A stretch of DNA of 64,000 bases from DASVFB01 sp963815965 (GTDB lineage Bacteria; Actinomycetota; Thermoleophilia; Gaiellales; Gaiellaceae). The stretch is from assembly GCA_963815965.1 (NCBI GenBank), contig CAWFIT010000012.1, forward strand, positions 86,920-150,919, given 5' to 3'. Position numbers and translations under genes: made by a program. Below the pieces are notes generated by a model, which saw only the letters and a program-made list of their open reading frames with translations, was not told where the DNA came from and did no database searches. Shown here one piece after another: positions 1-9,167 of this stretch (within the stretch, counting starts at the first letter, position 1; each line of letters begins with the position of its first letter).

Positions 1-460
1 GAGGAGCTGGCCGAGGCGCTGACGGAGCTGCGCGAGCTGGCGCAGGGCATCCACCCGGCCGTCCTCACCGAGCGCGGCCTCGAGGCGGCGCTCGAGGTGC
101 TGGCCGCGCGCACGCCGCTGCCGGTCACGCTCGACGTCGACCTGCCGGATCGGCTGCCGAGCCGGTCGAGGCGGCCGCGTACTACGTCGTCTCGGAGGCG
201 CTCGCGAACATCGTCAAGCACGCCGGCGCCGAGCTCCGCGCGCGTGCGCGCGCAGCGCGTCGACGGCACGCGCCGTGATCGAGGTCGCAGACGACGGCGC
301 CGGCGGCGCCGACCTGGACGGCGGCTCCGGCCTCTGCGGCCTGCGCGACCGCGTCGAGACGCTCGCCGGCCGCCTCGACATCCAGAGCGCGCCCGGCCGC
401 GGCACCCGCATCCGCGCCGAGCTGCCGTGTCGCACGCAGCCTGGCGGGCGGGACGGGACG
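1..460 (+). pseudogene. Sensor histidine kinase (NarL/DesK type), 3' part, frameshifted
   Basis: The window opens inside a two-component sensor kinase. The first frame reads the end of the dimerisation helix (ELRELAQGIHPAVL, residues 10-23), typical of HisKA_3 kinases. After a shift near 150-158 a second frame carries the N-box of the HATPase domain (VVSEALANIVKHA). After another shift near 255 a third frame gives the G-boxes (DDGAGG and GLCGLRDRV) and a typical C-terminus. All pieces are in the right order, so I read one gene broken by single-base indels, probably sequencing errors. The likely partner is the LuxR-type response regulator at 1007. The 5' end lies outside the window. Confidence 0.75.
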
Positions 461-1006
461 ATGACGCTCACCTTCCTCTTCAGCGACATCGAGGACTCGA
501 CCGGCCTCGCCGCCCGGCTCCGCGACGGGTACGCGCCCGTGCTCGACGATGCCCGCGGGCTGCTGCGGCACGGCGTCGCGCCGCCGCCGGGCGCGAGATC
601 GACTGCCGCGGCGACGAGCTCTTCTGCGTCTTCGACCACCCGGAGCCGGCCGCCGCCGCGGCGCGCGCGGTGCAGCGGGCGTTCGGGGCGCATCCGTGGC
701 CTGCGGGTGAGAGCGTGCGCGTGCGCTTCGGCCTGCACACCGGCGACGCCGAGCGCCCCCGGCGGCGGCTACGTCGGGATCGACGTCCACCGCGCCGCGC
801 GCATCTGCCAGGCGGCCCACGGCGGCCAGGTGCTCGCCTCGCAGGACGCCGCCCGGCTGCTGCGCTCGCCGACGCGCGACCTGGGCGAGTACGACTTCAG
901 CGGCCTGCGCGAGCCCGAGCGGATCTTCCAGCTCGTCGCCGACGGCCTCCCGGCCGACTTCCCGCCCCTGCGCAACGCGCGCGAGCACACCGACGCCCTG
1001 CGGGCC
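461..1006 (+). pseudogene. Class III nucleotide cyclase domain protein, frameshifted
   Basis: An ATG at 461 starts a class III adenylyl/guanylyl cyclase domain with the first metal-binding motif FSDIEDST. After a shift near 575 it continues with CRGDELFCVFD (second metal Asp) and VRFGLHTGDAE. After a shift near 755 comes GIDVHRAARICQAAHGGQVL. About 170 residues fits a single catalytic domain. The residue before the second metal site is Asp (IDCRGD), where true adenylyl cyclases carry a substrate-selecting Lys, so the substrate is uncertain. No stop codon separates it from the response regulator in the present sequence; this may be a lost stop or a real fusion. Confidence 0.65.
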
Positions 1007-1644
1007 GTGATCGCCGACGACTCGACGCTGCTTCGCGAGGGGCTCGCGCGCCTGCTCGAGGAGGCGGGCATCGACGTGGTCGGCCAGGCCCGGACCGCCG
1101 ACGAGCTGATGCTGAAGGTGCGCAGCTACAACCCCGACGTCGCGATCGTCGACATCCGCATGCCGCCGACCCAGACCGACGAGGGCATCCGCGCCGCGCC
1201 GCGAGATCCGGGCCAAGCACCCGGGGACGGGCGTGCTCGTGCTCTCCCAGCACGTCGCCCACACCTACGCGGTCGAGCTGCTCGACGAGAGCGCCGAGGG
1301 CCTCGGCTACCTGCTCAAGGACCGCGTCTCCGACCTGGACGAGTTCACCGGCGGCGGTGCGCCGCGTCGCCGAGGGCGGCTCGGCGCTCGACCCGCTCGT
1401 CGTCTCCGAGCTCGTCGGCCGCAGCCGCCGCGACGACCCGGTGGAGCGGCTCTCGCCGCGCGAGCGGGAGGTGCTCGAGCTGATGGCCGAGGGCCGCGCG
1501 AACCACGCGATCGGCCAGCGGCTCTTCATCTCGCCCCGCGCCGTCGAGAAGCACATCACGAGCATCTTCGTGAAGCTCGGCCTGCCCGCGGCCCCCGAGG
1601 ACCACCGCCGCGTGCTCGCCGTCCTGCGCTTCCTCGGCTCCTAG
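1007..1644 (+). pseudogene. LuxR/NarL-family response regulator, frameshifted
   Basis: A GTG at 1007 begins a receiver domain with the acidic pair (VIADDSTLLREG), the phospho-acceptor in DVAIVDIRMPP and, after a shift near 1200, the conserved Lys region (GYLLKDRV). A further shift near 1350 leads into a GerE/LuxR helix-turn-helix (LSPREREVLELMAEGRANHAIG, then SPRAVEKHI) and a stop at 1642-1644. The order is that of a complete NarL-type regulator of about 210 residues. It sits directly after a NarL-type kinase and is probably its cognate partner. Confidence 0.75.
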
Positions 1645-1745
1645 CCGAGTTCGGATAGCCGCACCCGCGAAAACGGGTGCGCCCTACTGCGCGGCGCATG
1701 CGCCGACGGCGACCCTTTCGGGGTGATCGATGAAGGGGGATTTCG

Positions 1746-3160
1746 ATGAGTACGACATTGCAAACGGGGCTCGACCTCCGACGGCTTCGCCTCGAGCTCG
1801 CTGGAGAGGTCATCGGCCCGGACGATGCCGCGTACGAGGCTGCGCGTAGGGTCTTCGACCCGAAGATCGACAAGCATCCGGCCGCGATCGTTCGGCCCGT
1901 CGACGATGCGGCAGTGGCGTCCGTCGTGTCGCTTGCACACGAGAGCGGAGTCGAGCTCGCTGTGCGGAGCGGCGGGCACAGCCTCGCCGGCCACGGCACG
2001 AGCGAAGGCGGGCTCGTGCTCGACCTGCGCTGGCATGGACGGCGCTCGAGATCGATGCGCGACGCGCGCACGCGCCTGGGCGAGGCGGGCCTCACGGCGG
2101 GCCGAGGTAACGCGGCGCGCCGGCGCGCACGGCCTCGCGATCGGCTTCGGCGACACCGGCTCGGTCGGCATCGGCGGCCTCACGCTCGGCGGCGGCATCG
2201 GCTACCTCGTGCGCAAGCACGGCCTGACGATCGACAACCTGCTCGCCGCCGACGTCGTCACCGCCGACGGCGAGCTGCTGCACGTCGACGCCGAGACGCC
2301 ATCCGGACCTGTTCTGGGCGATCCGCGGCGGCGGCGGCAACTTCGGCGTCGTGACGCGGTTCCAGTTCCGGCTGCACCCGAGTCGGCCACGGTCGTCGGC
2401 GGGCATGCTCGTCCTGCCCGCGACGCCGGACGACGATCGCCGGCGTTCGTCGCCGCGGCCGAGGCGGCGCCGGAGGAGCTGTCGACGATCGCCAACGTCA
2501 TGCCCGCGCCGCCGATGCCGTTCCTGCCGCCGGAGCTGCACGGCCGGCTCGTGTGCTCGCGATGCTCGTGTATGCCGGGCCGACGTCGAGGCGGGCGAGC
2601 GGGCGCTCGCGCCGTTCCGCGCGCTCGCGGAGCCGCTGGCCGACATGGTGCGGCCGATGCCCGTACCCGGAGATGTATCCGCCGGACGACGCCGCGACTA
2701 CCACCCGCTCGCGGTCTGCGCGGACGATGTTCGTCGACGCGGTCGACGACGGACGGCTGCCGCGGCGATCCTCGGGCGGATCGCGGCATCGACGCGCGCA
2801 GATGCGCCGTGGCTCAGCTGCGCGTGCTCGGCGGCGCGATGGCGCGCGTCCCGGCCGACGCGACGGCGTTCGCCCACCGCGCGCGGCGGATCATGGTCAA
2901 CGTCGCCGCCGTCTACGACGACGCCGGACGAGGCGCCCGCGCACGAGGCCTGGGTCGACGGCTTCGCGGACGCGCTCCGCGCAGGACGACGCCGGCGCGT
3001 ACGTGAACTTCCTCGGCGACGAGGGCGAGGAGCGGGTCGCGCGCGGCCTACCCGGGCGCGACGTGGGACCGGCTGGCCGCGGTCAAGCGACGCTACGACC
3101 CGGACAACCTGTTCCGCCTGAACCAGAACATCCCGCCGGCGGAGTCGGAAGCTCGGATAG
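1746..3160 (+). pseudogene. FAD-linked oxidase (PCMH/BBE family), frameshifted
   Basis: An ATG at 1746 opens an FAD-binding PCMH domain: the flavin-attachment His lies in VRSGGHSLAG, and a later frame has the loop GIGGLTLGGGIGYL. The substrate domain follows in several frames, and the C-terminal berberine-bridge-enzyme tail YDPDNLFRLNQNI appears near 3100. At least six frame changes interrupt an otherwise full-length gene of about 460 codons. The intact gene at 48720 (minus strand) is a paralogue with the same ending and shows how this one should read. The end at about 3160 is estimated from a TAG that is out of frame in the present sequence. Confidence 0.7.
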
Positions 3161-3286
3161 CGCGCACGCCGATGACGCGACACACAGCGGAAGCTGACCG
3201 GAGTCGAGGCGCGTGCCCGGAGGCTGGCGGGCGTGGTACTCTCGACCGCCTGCGGCCGCGGCTGGCACAGGCGCGTGACCGCCGGG

Positions 3287-4127
3287 ATGGTCAAGGCGGA
3301 GGCAGGCGCTCGAGGAGCTCGACTTCCAGCTCACCGAGCTGTTCGACACGCCGAATGACCGGGGTCCAGGTAGGCCGCGTGACGCGCGGCTGACGCGGAT
3401 CCGACCGCCGCTGGCCCGGGTTGCCGAGCGCCATTCGCTGGTCGTCGAGGCGACCGGCGTCCTCGCGCTGTACGCGCTTTACGAGGCGACGCGCGGCCTG
3501 ATCGCAGGCGATCGCGGAGCAGCCCTTCGAGCATGCACATGACGTCGCGTCGCTCGAGCGCTCGCTGCACGTGTTCGTCGAAGGCCAGGTTCAGGCCGCG
3601 GCCGGCGCGCTTCCCGGACTGATCGGGCTGCTCGGACTGCTCTACCTGACGCTCCACCTCATCGGTCACAGGCGTGTACCTGCTCTGGCTCCATCGCCGG
3701 CGGCCCGGCGCATTCCCGGTCGTTCGGACGACCCTGCTGATCGCCAGCGCGCTCGCGCTAATCGGCTACGTCGTGTTCCCGACTGCGCCGCCTCGGCTGC
3801 CGGCGCTTGGGATCGCCGACACGATCTCCGGCGGTCAGCGTCGACCTCGATCACGGCCTCGATCAGCTCGCTCTACAACCCGTTCGCAGCCGTGCCGAGC
3901 ATGCACGTCGGCTACGCGGTCATCGTCGGCGCGAGCCTCGTGCTTCACCGGCAGGCGCCGCTCGCTTTACGTGCTCGGGCTTCTCTATCCGGCGCTCGTC
4001 CTGTTCGTGGTCGTGGCGACCGGCAACCACTTCATCATGGACGCGGTCGCGGGAGCGACGGTTGCAGCAATCGCCGGAGCGCTCGCGCGAACGGTCACAC
4101 GCGACGAACGTCATCCCGAAGTCGTGA
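3287..4127 (+). pseudogene. PAP2-superfamily membrane phosphatase or transferase, frameshifted
   Basis: An ATG at 3287 starts a charged N-terminus, followed by several hydrophobic segments. The signature pieces of the inositolphosphotransferase-like branch of PAP2 proteins appear in three frames: FPTAPPRLPALG, NPFAAVPSMHVGYA with the first catalytic His, and ATGNHFIMDAVAGA with the second His and an Asp. Shifts occur near 3307, 3510, 3668, 3830 and 3955. The expected product is an integral membrane enzyme acting on lipid phosphates, with its active site facing outward. The stop at 4125-4127 requires a last shift and is approximate. Confidence 0.7.
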
Positions 4128-4174
4128 AGGGCTCTACCCGCAGCGCAATCCCAGCGGCTGTCGAACGCGTCGTT

Positions 4175-4763
4175 TCAATTCTTCTCGTCGGCCTGAACCG
4201 TGTCGAGGAAAGCCAGCACGCGCTCGATGAGCAATGCCGCAGCCGCGGCGTCGTACGCCGGGAGCGAAGAGTCGGCGAAGAGGTGTTCGTCCCCCGGGTA
4301 GAGGAACAGCTCGGCGCTGCTCGGTCGACTCGACGAGCGCCTGCGCGGCCTCGAAATCTTCGGCGAAGAACGGGTCGGCGTCCTTGCCGTGCACCTGCAC
4401 TGGAACGCCCTCGGGCCACGCGTCCCCGAACTCCGAGACTGGGAGGCACGAGTACATGAGCAAGGCCCCGCGGGCGCCGGGCCGGGTCTGCGCGAGTTGC
4501 TGGGCGATCATGACTCCGGAGGAGAAGCCGGCGTAGACGACGTCGGGGCCGGTCCCCTCGGCGGCGGTCACGCCGCGCTCGGCCAGCGCGCCGAACCCCG
4601 CTTCGCGCGCGAACGCCATGCCCTCCTCGATGGTGTCGAAGCGGCGCCCGTCGAACAGGTCTGGTGTATGGACGGTGTGCCCCGCCTGCCGCAACTCGTC
4701 GGCGAACGACTGGACTCCCTCGGTCAGTCCCTGGACGTGGTGGTACAGCACAACCTCGGTCAT
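4175..4763 (-). CDS. Dienelactone hydrolase family protein (one frameshift)
   Basis: The gene starts at an ATG at 4763 behind a strong AGGAGG. It encodes an alpha/beta hydrolase of about 195 residues with the nucleophile elbow GFSSGV, an acid residue in VHGKDADPFF and the catalytic His in YPGDEHLFAD. The His segment and the C-terminus lie in a different frame because of a single-base shift near 4318; the corrected frame stops at 4175-4177. Family members hydrolyse dienelactones or other small esters, and the substrate here is unknown. It is divergent from a winged-helix regulator, which may control it. Confidence 0.75.
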
Positions 4764-4781
4764 CTCAGATCCTCCTGAAGT

Positions 4782-4801
4782 TTGATCCATTAAATTGGAA
4801 C
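4782..4801. promoter_or_regulatory. Candidate operator in the 4764-4828 divergent promoter
   Basis: The AT-rich gap between the divergent hydrolase and regulator genes holds TTGATCCATTAA (4782-4793), an imperfect inverted repeat, one base from TTGGAAC (4795-4801). An almost identical pair occurs upstream of the LLM flavin oxidoreductase at 57752-57774. The neighbouring winged-helix protein is the obvious candidate ligand, but this is inference. Confidence 0.35.
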
Positions 4802-4828
4802 ATTCTGCGATGTTAGTCTGTTCGTGTC

Positions 4829-5398
4829 ATGGCTGTCAACTCGCCTCCGCCTGACTACGACCTCGCCGACCGAATCGTGCTCACCGAGGCCTCCCAGGTG
4901 AAGGCGCTCGGCCATCCCCTCCGCAACACGATCCTGGGCCTGCTCCATGAGCGGGCGGCCACCGTGAGCGAGCTCGCGGTCGCTGTCGACCGCCCGAAGA
5001 GCACGGTTGCCCACCACGTCAAGGTGCTTGCCGAGGCCGGACTGGTGCAGGTGGTGAGGACCCGGCGGGTGCGAGCGATCGAGGAGCGTTTCTACGGCCG
5101 CTCGGCACGGATGTTCTACGTCAGCGTCGAGCGGAGCGGGGACGGCGACGACCTGCCTCGCGACTTCAACGACTTCGAGGTCGCAGCTCGAGAGTCGACC
5201 GGGGCCTACCGTGACGGCAAGCTGTGGGGTTTCATCCGCCACGCCCGCATCTCGGAGGCGCAGGCGTCGGACTTCTGGGAGCGTATGGCCGAGCTGGTGG
5301 CGGAGTTCGACCAGCTACCGCGGTCAGGCGAGACCGTGTATGGATTCGCGGTCGGCGTCTATCCGACTGACCATCCGACGCTACCGGGCGGTGAGTAA
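4829..5398 (+). CDS. Winged-helix (ArsR-like) transcriptional regulator
   Basis: This 189-residue protein has an N-terminal winged helix at about residues 22-95: KALGHPLRNTILGLLHE, then a recognition helix near RPKSTVAHHVKVLAEAGLV and a basic wing. The C-terminal 90 residues form an unassigned, probably ligand-sensing or dimerisation domain. There is no Shine-Dalgarno sequence before the ATG, and the divergent promoter region is short, so the mRNA may be leaderless. It faces the dienelactone-hydrolase-like gene across 65 bp, the usual layout for a local regulator. Confidence 0.8.
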   Translation: MAVNSPPPDYDLADRIVLTEASQVKALGHPLRNTILGLLHERAATVSELAVAVDRPKSTVAHHVKVLAEAGLVQVVRTRRVRAIEERFYGRSARMFYVSVERSGDGDDLPRDFNDFEVAARESTGAYRDGKLWGFIRHARISEAQASDFWERMAELVAEFDQLPRSGETVYGFAVGVYPTDHPTLPGGE

Positions 5399-5449
5399 GA
5401 CGACCCTGTGGCGATCGGGCCAACAGTGGCCGCGATGCGCGCGGTTGGC

Positions 5450-6418
5450 CTAGCCGAACGTGAAGCAGTACGCCTCGACGTCGGGAGCGAGGAACGTGAT
5501 CTCGAACGTACGGTCGGTGATCGATCCGCGCTCGCGGATCAACTGATATAGGCGCTGCTGGGTCAACGTTCCCTGTCCCTGTTCGTCGACGTCGAGTCCG
5601 TGAGCATCGTCCGGGGGCTCTCCGTCGACGAGCACTCGAAACGGCACGGACGTACCTCGAGTACGCGGACCCATGACGAGATTGACGTCGCGCGCGTGAA
5701 AGCGAAAGACGATCCGTCCATCGGCTCCGTGCAACACGCTCGCTCCACTCCCGACCGTCCAGTCTCCCAGGAGTGTCCACTGGTTCAGCCGCAACCGCTC
5801 CGGCGCAACACCAGATGCGAAGTTCCGAGCCTGCGCGGAGCCGAGGTACGTCTCGGGCGATTGCAGGTTCGCCCAGTCGGCCTGAGCCTCGAAACCATCG
5901 CCGGCGACGGAGACGAGATCGTCGGCGATGCCGTCGCGCCCGGCCTCGCGCAACAACATCTGGATGACGCGTTCGCACTCTTCGTACCCACCCTCGCCGA
6001 ACTGATGGTGGCGGATCCGTCCTTCCGCGTCGGCGATGTACGCGGCCGGCCAGTACTGGTTGCTGAAGGCGCGCCAGACCGCGTAGTCGGGGTCGAGCGC
6101 GATCGGATACTCGACGTTCAGGTTCTTCGCCGCCCAACGCACGTTCTCGTCGTCGTGTTCGAACGGGAACTCGGGCGTGTGGACGCCGACCACGACCAGT
6201 CCGTGATCCTCGTACTTGTCGGCCCACGCGCGGACATAGCCGAGCGTGCGGAGCCAGTTGATGCAGGTGTACGTCCAGAAGTCGGCGAGCACGACCTTCC
6301 CGCGCAGGCCCTCGGCGGTGAGAGGCTCCGAATTGAGCCAGCCGGTTGCCCCGTCGAAGCCGGGCAGATAGCTCTCTGCGGACAACAGGCCGTGGCGGCT
6401 CCCGCCGAAGAGGCTCAC
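5450..6418 (-). CDS. Thioredoxin-fold protein with DipZ-like C-terminal domain
   Basis: This 322-residue protein carries a thioredoxin/redoxin fold at about residues 38-180 (DFWTYTCINWLRTL). A C-terminal beta-rich domain resembles the C-terminal part of DipZ-type proteins (about residues 200-320, ending RTFEITFLAPDVEAYCFTFG). The usual CxxC is reduced to CINW: Cys52 is present but the second position is Trp55, so a classic two-cysteine disulfide cycle is not possible at this site. The start is a GTG at 6416-6418 with only a weak GGCGG upstream. No signal peptide is evident. It lies 91 bp downstream of the epoxide hydrolase on the same strand. Confidence 0.75.
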   Translation of the reverse strand: MSLFGGSRHGLLSAESYLPGFDGATGWLNSEPLTAEGLRGKVVLADFWTYTCINWLRTLGYVRAWADKYEDHGLVVVGVHTPEFPFEHDDENVRWAAKNLNVEYPIALDPDYAVWRAFSNQYWPAAYIADAEGRIRHHQFGEGGYEECERVIQMLLREAGRDGIADDLVSVAGDGFEAQADWANLQSPETYLGSAQARNFASGVAPERLRLNQWTLLGDWTVGSGASVLHGADGRIVFRFHARDVNLVMGPRTRGTSVPFRVLVDGEPPDDAHGLDVDEQGQGTLTQQRLYQLIRERGSITDRTFEITFLAPDVEAYCFTFG

Positions 6419-6509
6419 TTCGCGCCGCCCAGTTCGAGGACGGCATCTGTCGGAGACGCGGCCAGGTCTGTTCCCTCCTTCACCTCTGTTGAGCTCGTCA
6501 GATCTCCTT

Positions 6510-7709
6510 TCAGCGAAGCGCCTTGAATGCCGCTCGTACCTCGGTCGCGAAGAGCTCCGGCTCCTCCCAGGCGGCGAAGTGGCCGCCCTTGTCGACCTCG
6601 TTGAAGTACGCGAGCGTCGGATAGGCGGCCTCGACCCAGGTGCGCGGGCTCCGCCAGATCTCGCCGGGGAACGTCGTGAAGCCGACCGGGATCTTGACCT
6701 CCGGAGGAGCCTGGCCGGCCGCCTGCGCTGCTGCAGCGGCTTGTCCGTTCTCCCAGTACGAACGGGCCGCCGAAGCCCCGGTGCCCGTCAGCCAGTACGC
6801 CGTGATGTTGTCGAGGATGTTGTCGCGAGTGAGATTGCCCGACGGCTCCCCGCCGCCGAAGGCGCCGGCGATCTTGTAGTAGGCGTCCGTGTCGTGGTCG
6901 AGCATCCAGGCGGCGAGAGCGACGGGTGAATCGAGCAGGGCGTAGCCGATCGTCTGCGGCCGCGTGGCCATCTCCAGGAAGTAGCCGAACCCGGACGCCC
7001 TGAACGTTGCGATCGCGTCGAGCGCGGCACGTTCCTCCTCGGTGTCCCCGGGCATGGGGCTCCCGGCCAGGATCGTCACGAGCAAGTTCGTGTGGATGCC
7101 GAGCAGCCCGTCGGGTGCCTGGCGGCCCATCGCATCGGTGACCGACGCGCCGACGTCGCCGCCCTGGGCGACGTAGCGGGCGTAGCCGAGGCGGCGCATC
7201 AACTCCGCCCAGGCTTTCGCGATGCGGCCCACGTTCCAGCCAATCTCGGCCGGCTCGCCTGAGAAGCCGTAGCCGGGCAGGGAGGGCAGCACGAGGTGGA
7301 ACGCGTCCTCGGCGCTGCCGCCGTGCGCGGTCGGGTCGGTGAGCGGGCCGACCGAGTCCAGCAGCTCGATCACCGAACCGGGCCAGCCGTGCGTCATGAC
7401 CAGCGGCAGCGCGTCGTCGTGCTGCGACTTGACGTGGATGAAGTGGATCTCGACGCCGTCGATCTCGGTTGTGAACTGCGGCAGCGCGTTCAGCCGCGTC
7501 TCGATCCTCCCGAAGTCGTAATCCTCGGCCCAGTAGCGGGCGAGCTCACGCAGCGGCGCGAGCTGCACGCCCTGCGACCGATCCGCGACGAGCTCCTTGG
7601 TGGGCCAGCGCGTCGCGGCGATGCGCCGGCGCAGGTCGTCGATCTTCTCCTTTGCAATCTCGACCTGGAACGGCCGGATCTCGGTTGCGGTCTCGACGGT
7701 GGTGCTCAT
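6510..7709 (-). CDS. Epoxide hydrolase, EHN-domain alpha/beta hydrolase
   Basis: This 399-residue protein has the N-terminal epoxide-hydrolase domain (RPFQVEIAKEKIDDLRRRI, about residues 12-115) and an alpha/beta hydrolase core. HGWPGS at 107-112 forms the oxyanion region. Asp185 in GGDVGA is the nucleophile, and the C-terminal His lies in KGGHFAAWEEPELFA. It should open epoxides to diols in the cytoplasm. The ATG at 7709 has AAGGAGG five bases upstream. A second, decayed copy of its C-terminus lies just upstream at 7753-7920. Confidence 0.85.
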   Translation of the reverse strand: MSTTVETATEIRPFQVEIAKEKIDDLRRRIAATRWPTKELVADRSQGVQLAPLRELARYWAEDYDFGRIETRLNALPQFTTEIDGVEIHFIHVKSQHDDALPLVMTHGWPGSVIELLDSVGPLTDPTAHGGSAEDAFHLVLPSLPGYGFSGEPAEIGWNVGRIAKAWAELMRRLGYARYVAQGGDVGASVTDAMGRQAPDGLLGIHTNLLVTILAGSPMPGDTEEERAALDAIATFRASGFGYFLEMATRPQTIGYALLDSPVALAAWMLDHDTDAYYKIAGAFGGGEPSGNLTRDNILDNITAYWLTGTGASAARSYWENGQAAAAAQAAGQAPPEVKIPVGFTTFPGEIWRSPRTWVEAAYPTLAYFNEVDKGGHFAAWEEPELFATEVRAAFKALR

Positions 7710-7752
7710 GACGACCTCCTTCGTTTGTTGGCACACCGATCAACGCAATGAC

Positions 7753-7920
7753 CTAGAGGCGGCGAACCTCGGTGGTGACGAGTTCCGGCTCCTGCCAGGC
7801 CGCGAAGTGATTTGCCTCGTCGACTTCGTTGAAGTAAATGAGGTTTCGGGTAGGCCTGATCAGTCCAGCTACGGGGCGCCCGATAGAGCTCTCGCGACAA
7901 GACGCTCACGGCAGCCGGAA
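7753..7920 (-). pseudogene. Remnant of a second epoxide hydrolase (C-terminus)
   Basis: On the minus strand this stretch encodes YFNEVDEANHFAAWQEPE and ends in VTTEVRRL with a stop at 7753-7755. It closely matches the last 50 residues of the intact hydrolase next to it (YFNEVDKGGHFAAWEEPELF). A preceding piece, ELYRAPRSWTDQAYPK, is one frame off. No N-terminal part is present, so this is the tail of a tandem duplicate or a related gene that was otherwise lost. Confidence 0.7.
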
Positions 7921-7944
7921 CCGTAACTCCTGTTGCCTCTGGGT

Positions 7945-8064
7945 GCGGCCCCGCGCACCGTGGAGTGGCACCTGCACAAGGTCTTCATGAAGCTCGACAT
8001 CAGTCCACGACGAGACCTCCGCAGTGCGCTCCCGCGCGCCGAGTGCGTGCCGCCGCTGGTCTAA
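7945..8064 (+). pseudogene. Remnant of a LuxR-type helix-turn-helix
   Basis: This frame reads AAPRTVEWHLHKVFMKLD and then ISPRRDLRSALPRA before a stop at 8062-8064. It matches the second half of a LuxR/GerE DNA-binding domain (normally SPRTVEWHLRKVF followed by KLGISSRRQLR). No start codon, ATPase or sensor part precedes it. It is a 3' gene fragment that abuts the epoxide hydrolase remnant. Confidence 0.65.
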
Positions 8065-8070
8065 TACGCC

Positions 8071-8583
8071 TTGCTTGCCGTGACGAACGCGACTTTGGAG
8101 CAACGAGCGACACCCCTGCCGGTTGGAACGCAGGCGCCGGAGTTCACGCTCTCCTCGACCCCGAACCAGAAGATCTCGCTGTCCGACTTTCGCGGGCAGC
8201 CCACAATCCTTGTCTTCTACCCAGAGGACTGGAGCCCCGTTTGCTCCGATCAGTTGGCGCTCTACCAGGAACTGCTACCGGAGTTCCAGAAGTTCAACGC
8301 CCAGCTGTTGGCGATCTCGGTCGACGGCGTCTGGTCTCACCTCGCGTTCGCGAACGATCGACATCTCCGATTCCCGTTGCTCGCCGACTTCGAGCCCAAG
8401 GGAAAGGTCGCGAGGACGTACGGCGTCTACCGGCACGAGGACGGCACGAGCGAACGTGCCCTTTACGTGATCGACCGCGACGGGGTGGTGCGCTGGAGCT
8501 ATGTGTCGCCCGTCGGGATCAATCCCGGAGCCGACGGGATCCTTCGCGCCCTCGAAAACCTCGGAACGGAGGTGAGCTCATGA
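8071..8583 (+). CDS. Peroxiredoxin (AhpC/TSA family)
   Basis: A thioredoxin-fold peroxidase of 170 residues from the TTG at 8071; a GTG at 8080 is an alternative start. The peroxidatic cysteine is Cys58 in PEDWSPVC, with the expected Pro and Ser positions before it. No obvious second (resolving) cysteine is present, so it probably acts as a 1-Cys enzyme or uses a partner. It reduces hydroperoxides in the cytosol. Its stop overlaps the start of the DsbA-like gene (ATGA at 8580), so the two are translationally coupled, and the downstream thioredoxin may recycle it. Confidence 0.85.
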   Translation: MLAVTNATLEQRATPLPVGTQAPEFTLSSTPNQKISLSDFRGQPTILVFYPEDWSPVCSDQLALYQELLPEFQKFNAQLLAISVDGVWSHLAFANDRHLRFPLLADFEPKGKVARTYGVYRHEDGTSERALYVIDRDGVVRWSYVSPVGINPGADGILRALENLGTEVSS

Positions 8584-9134
8584 GGACACAGTGGGCCTCC
8601 GAACTGACACTGCCGGTCAGTGCGCAGCGGGACCACATCCAGGGGCCGGCGGACGCGCCGGTGACTCTCCTCGAGTACGGCGACTACGAGTGCCCGTACT
8701 GCGGCGCCGCCTATCCGATCATCAAGCAGGTTCAGGCGCGAATGGGAGACCGACTCCGATTCGTCTTCCGCAACTTTCCTATCACGACCTCGCACCCGCA
8801 CAGCGAGCACGCGGCGGAGGCGGCCGAGGCGGCGGCGACCCAGGGAAAGTTCTGGGAGATGCACGATCACCTCTACGAAAACCAGCAGCGGCTGACAGAC
8901 CCCGACCTGCACGCGTATGCCGAGGAGGTCGGGCTCGACGTCGCGCGATTCGACCGCGACCTGGCCGAGCATGTCCCCGCCGACCGAGTTCACGAAGACT
9001 TCATGAGCGGAGTCCGCAGCGGCGTCAACGGCACGCCGAGCTTCTATGTCAACGGCGCCAAGTACGAGGGCAGTTATGCGGTCGACGATTTGGTCGCCGA
9101 GCTCGAGCGCGTCGCCTCGCTCTCGGACGGCTAG
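8580..9134 (+). CDS. DsbA-family thioredoxin-fold oxidoreductase
   Basis: This 184-residue protein resembles DsbA/FrnE-like thioredoxins. The active site is CPYC at residues 38-41, and the cis-proline loop lies in GVNGTPSFYVNG. A helical insertion between them fits the DSBA domain. There is no signal peptide or lipobox, so it appears cytoplasmic, unlike secreted DsbA. Its ATG overlaps the stop of the peroxiredoxin gene, which suggests that the two act as a peroxide-reducing or disulfide-handling pair. Confidence 0.85.
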   Translation: MRTQWASELTLPVSAQRDHIQGPADAPVTLLEYGDYECPYCGAAYPIIKQVQARMGDRLRFVFRNFPITTSHPHSEHAAEAAEAAATQGKFWEMHDHLYENQQRLTDPDLHAYAEEVGLDVARFDRDLAEHVPADRVHEDFMSGVRSGVNGTPSFYVNGAKYEGSYAVDDLVAELERVASLSDG

Positions 9135-9167
9135 GTACGTCTCGAACGCGCGAGGTACCTTCGTCGC

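Noticed and set aside
6419..6484. A 22-codon minus-strand ORF whose TGA overlaps the GTG of the thioredoxin-fold gene
   Set aside because: It has no well-placed Shine-Dalgarno sequence and no similarity I can name; it may be a leader peptide but cannot be supported.
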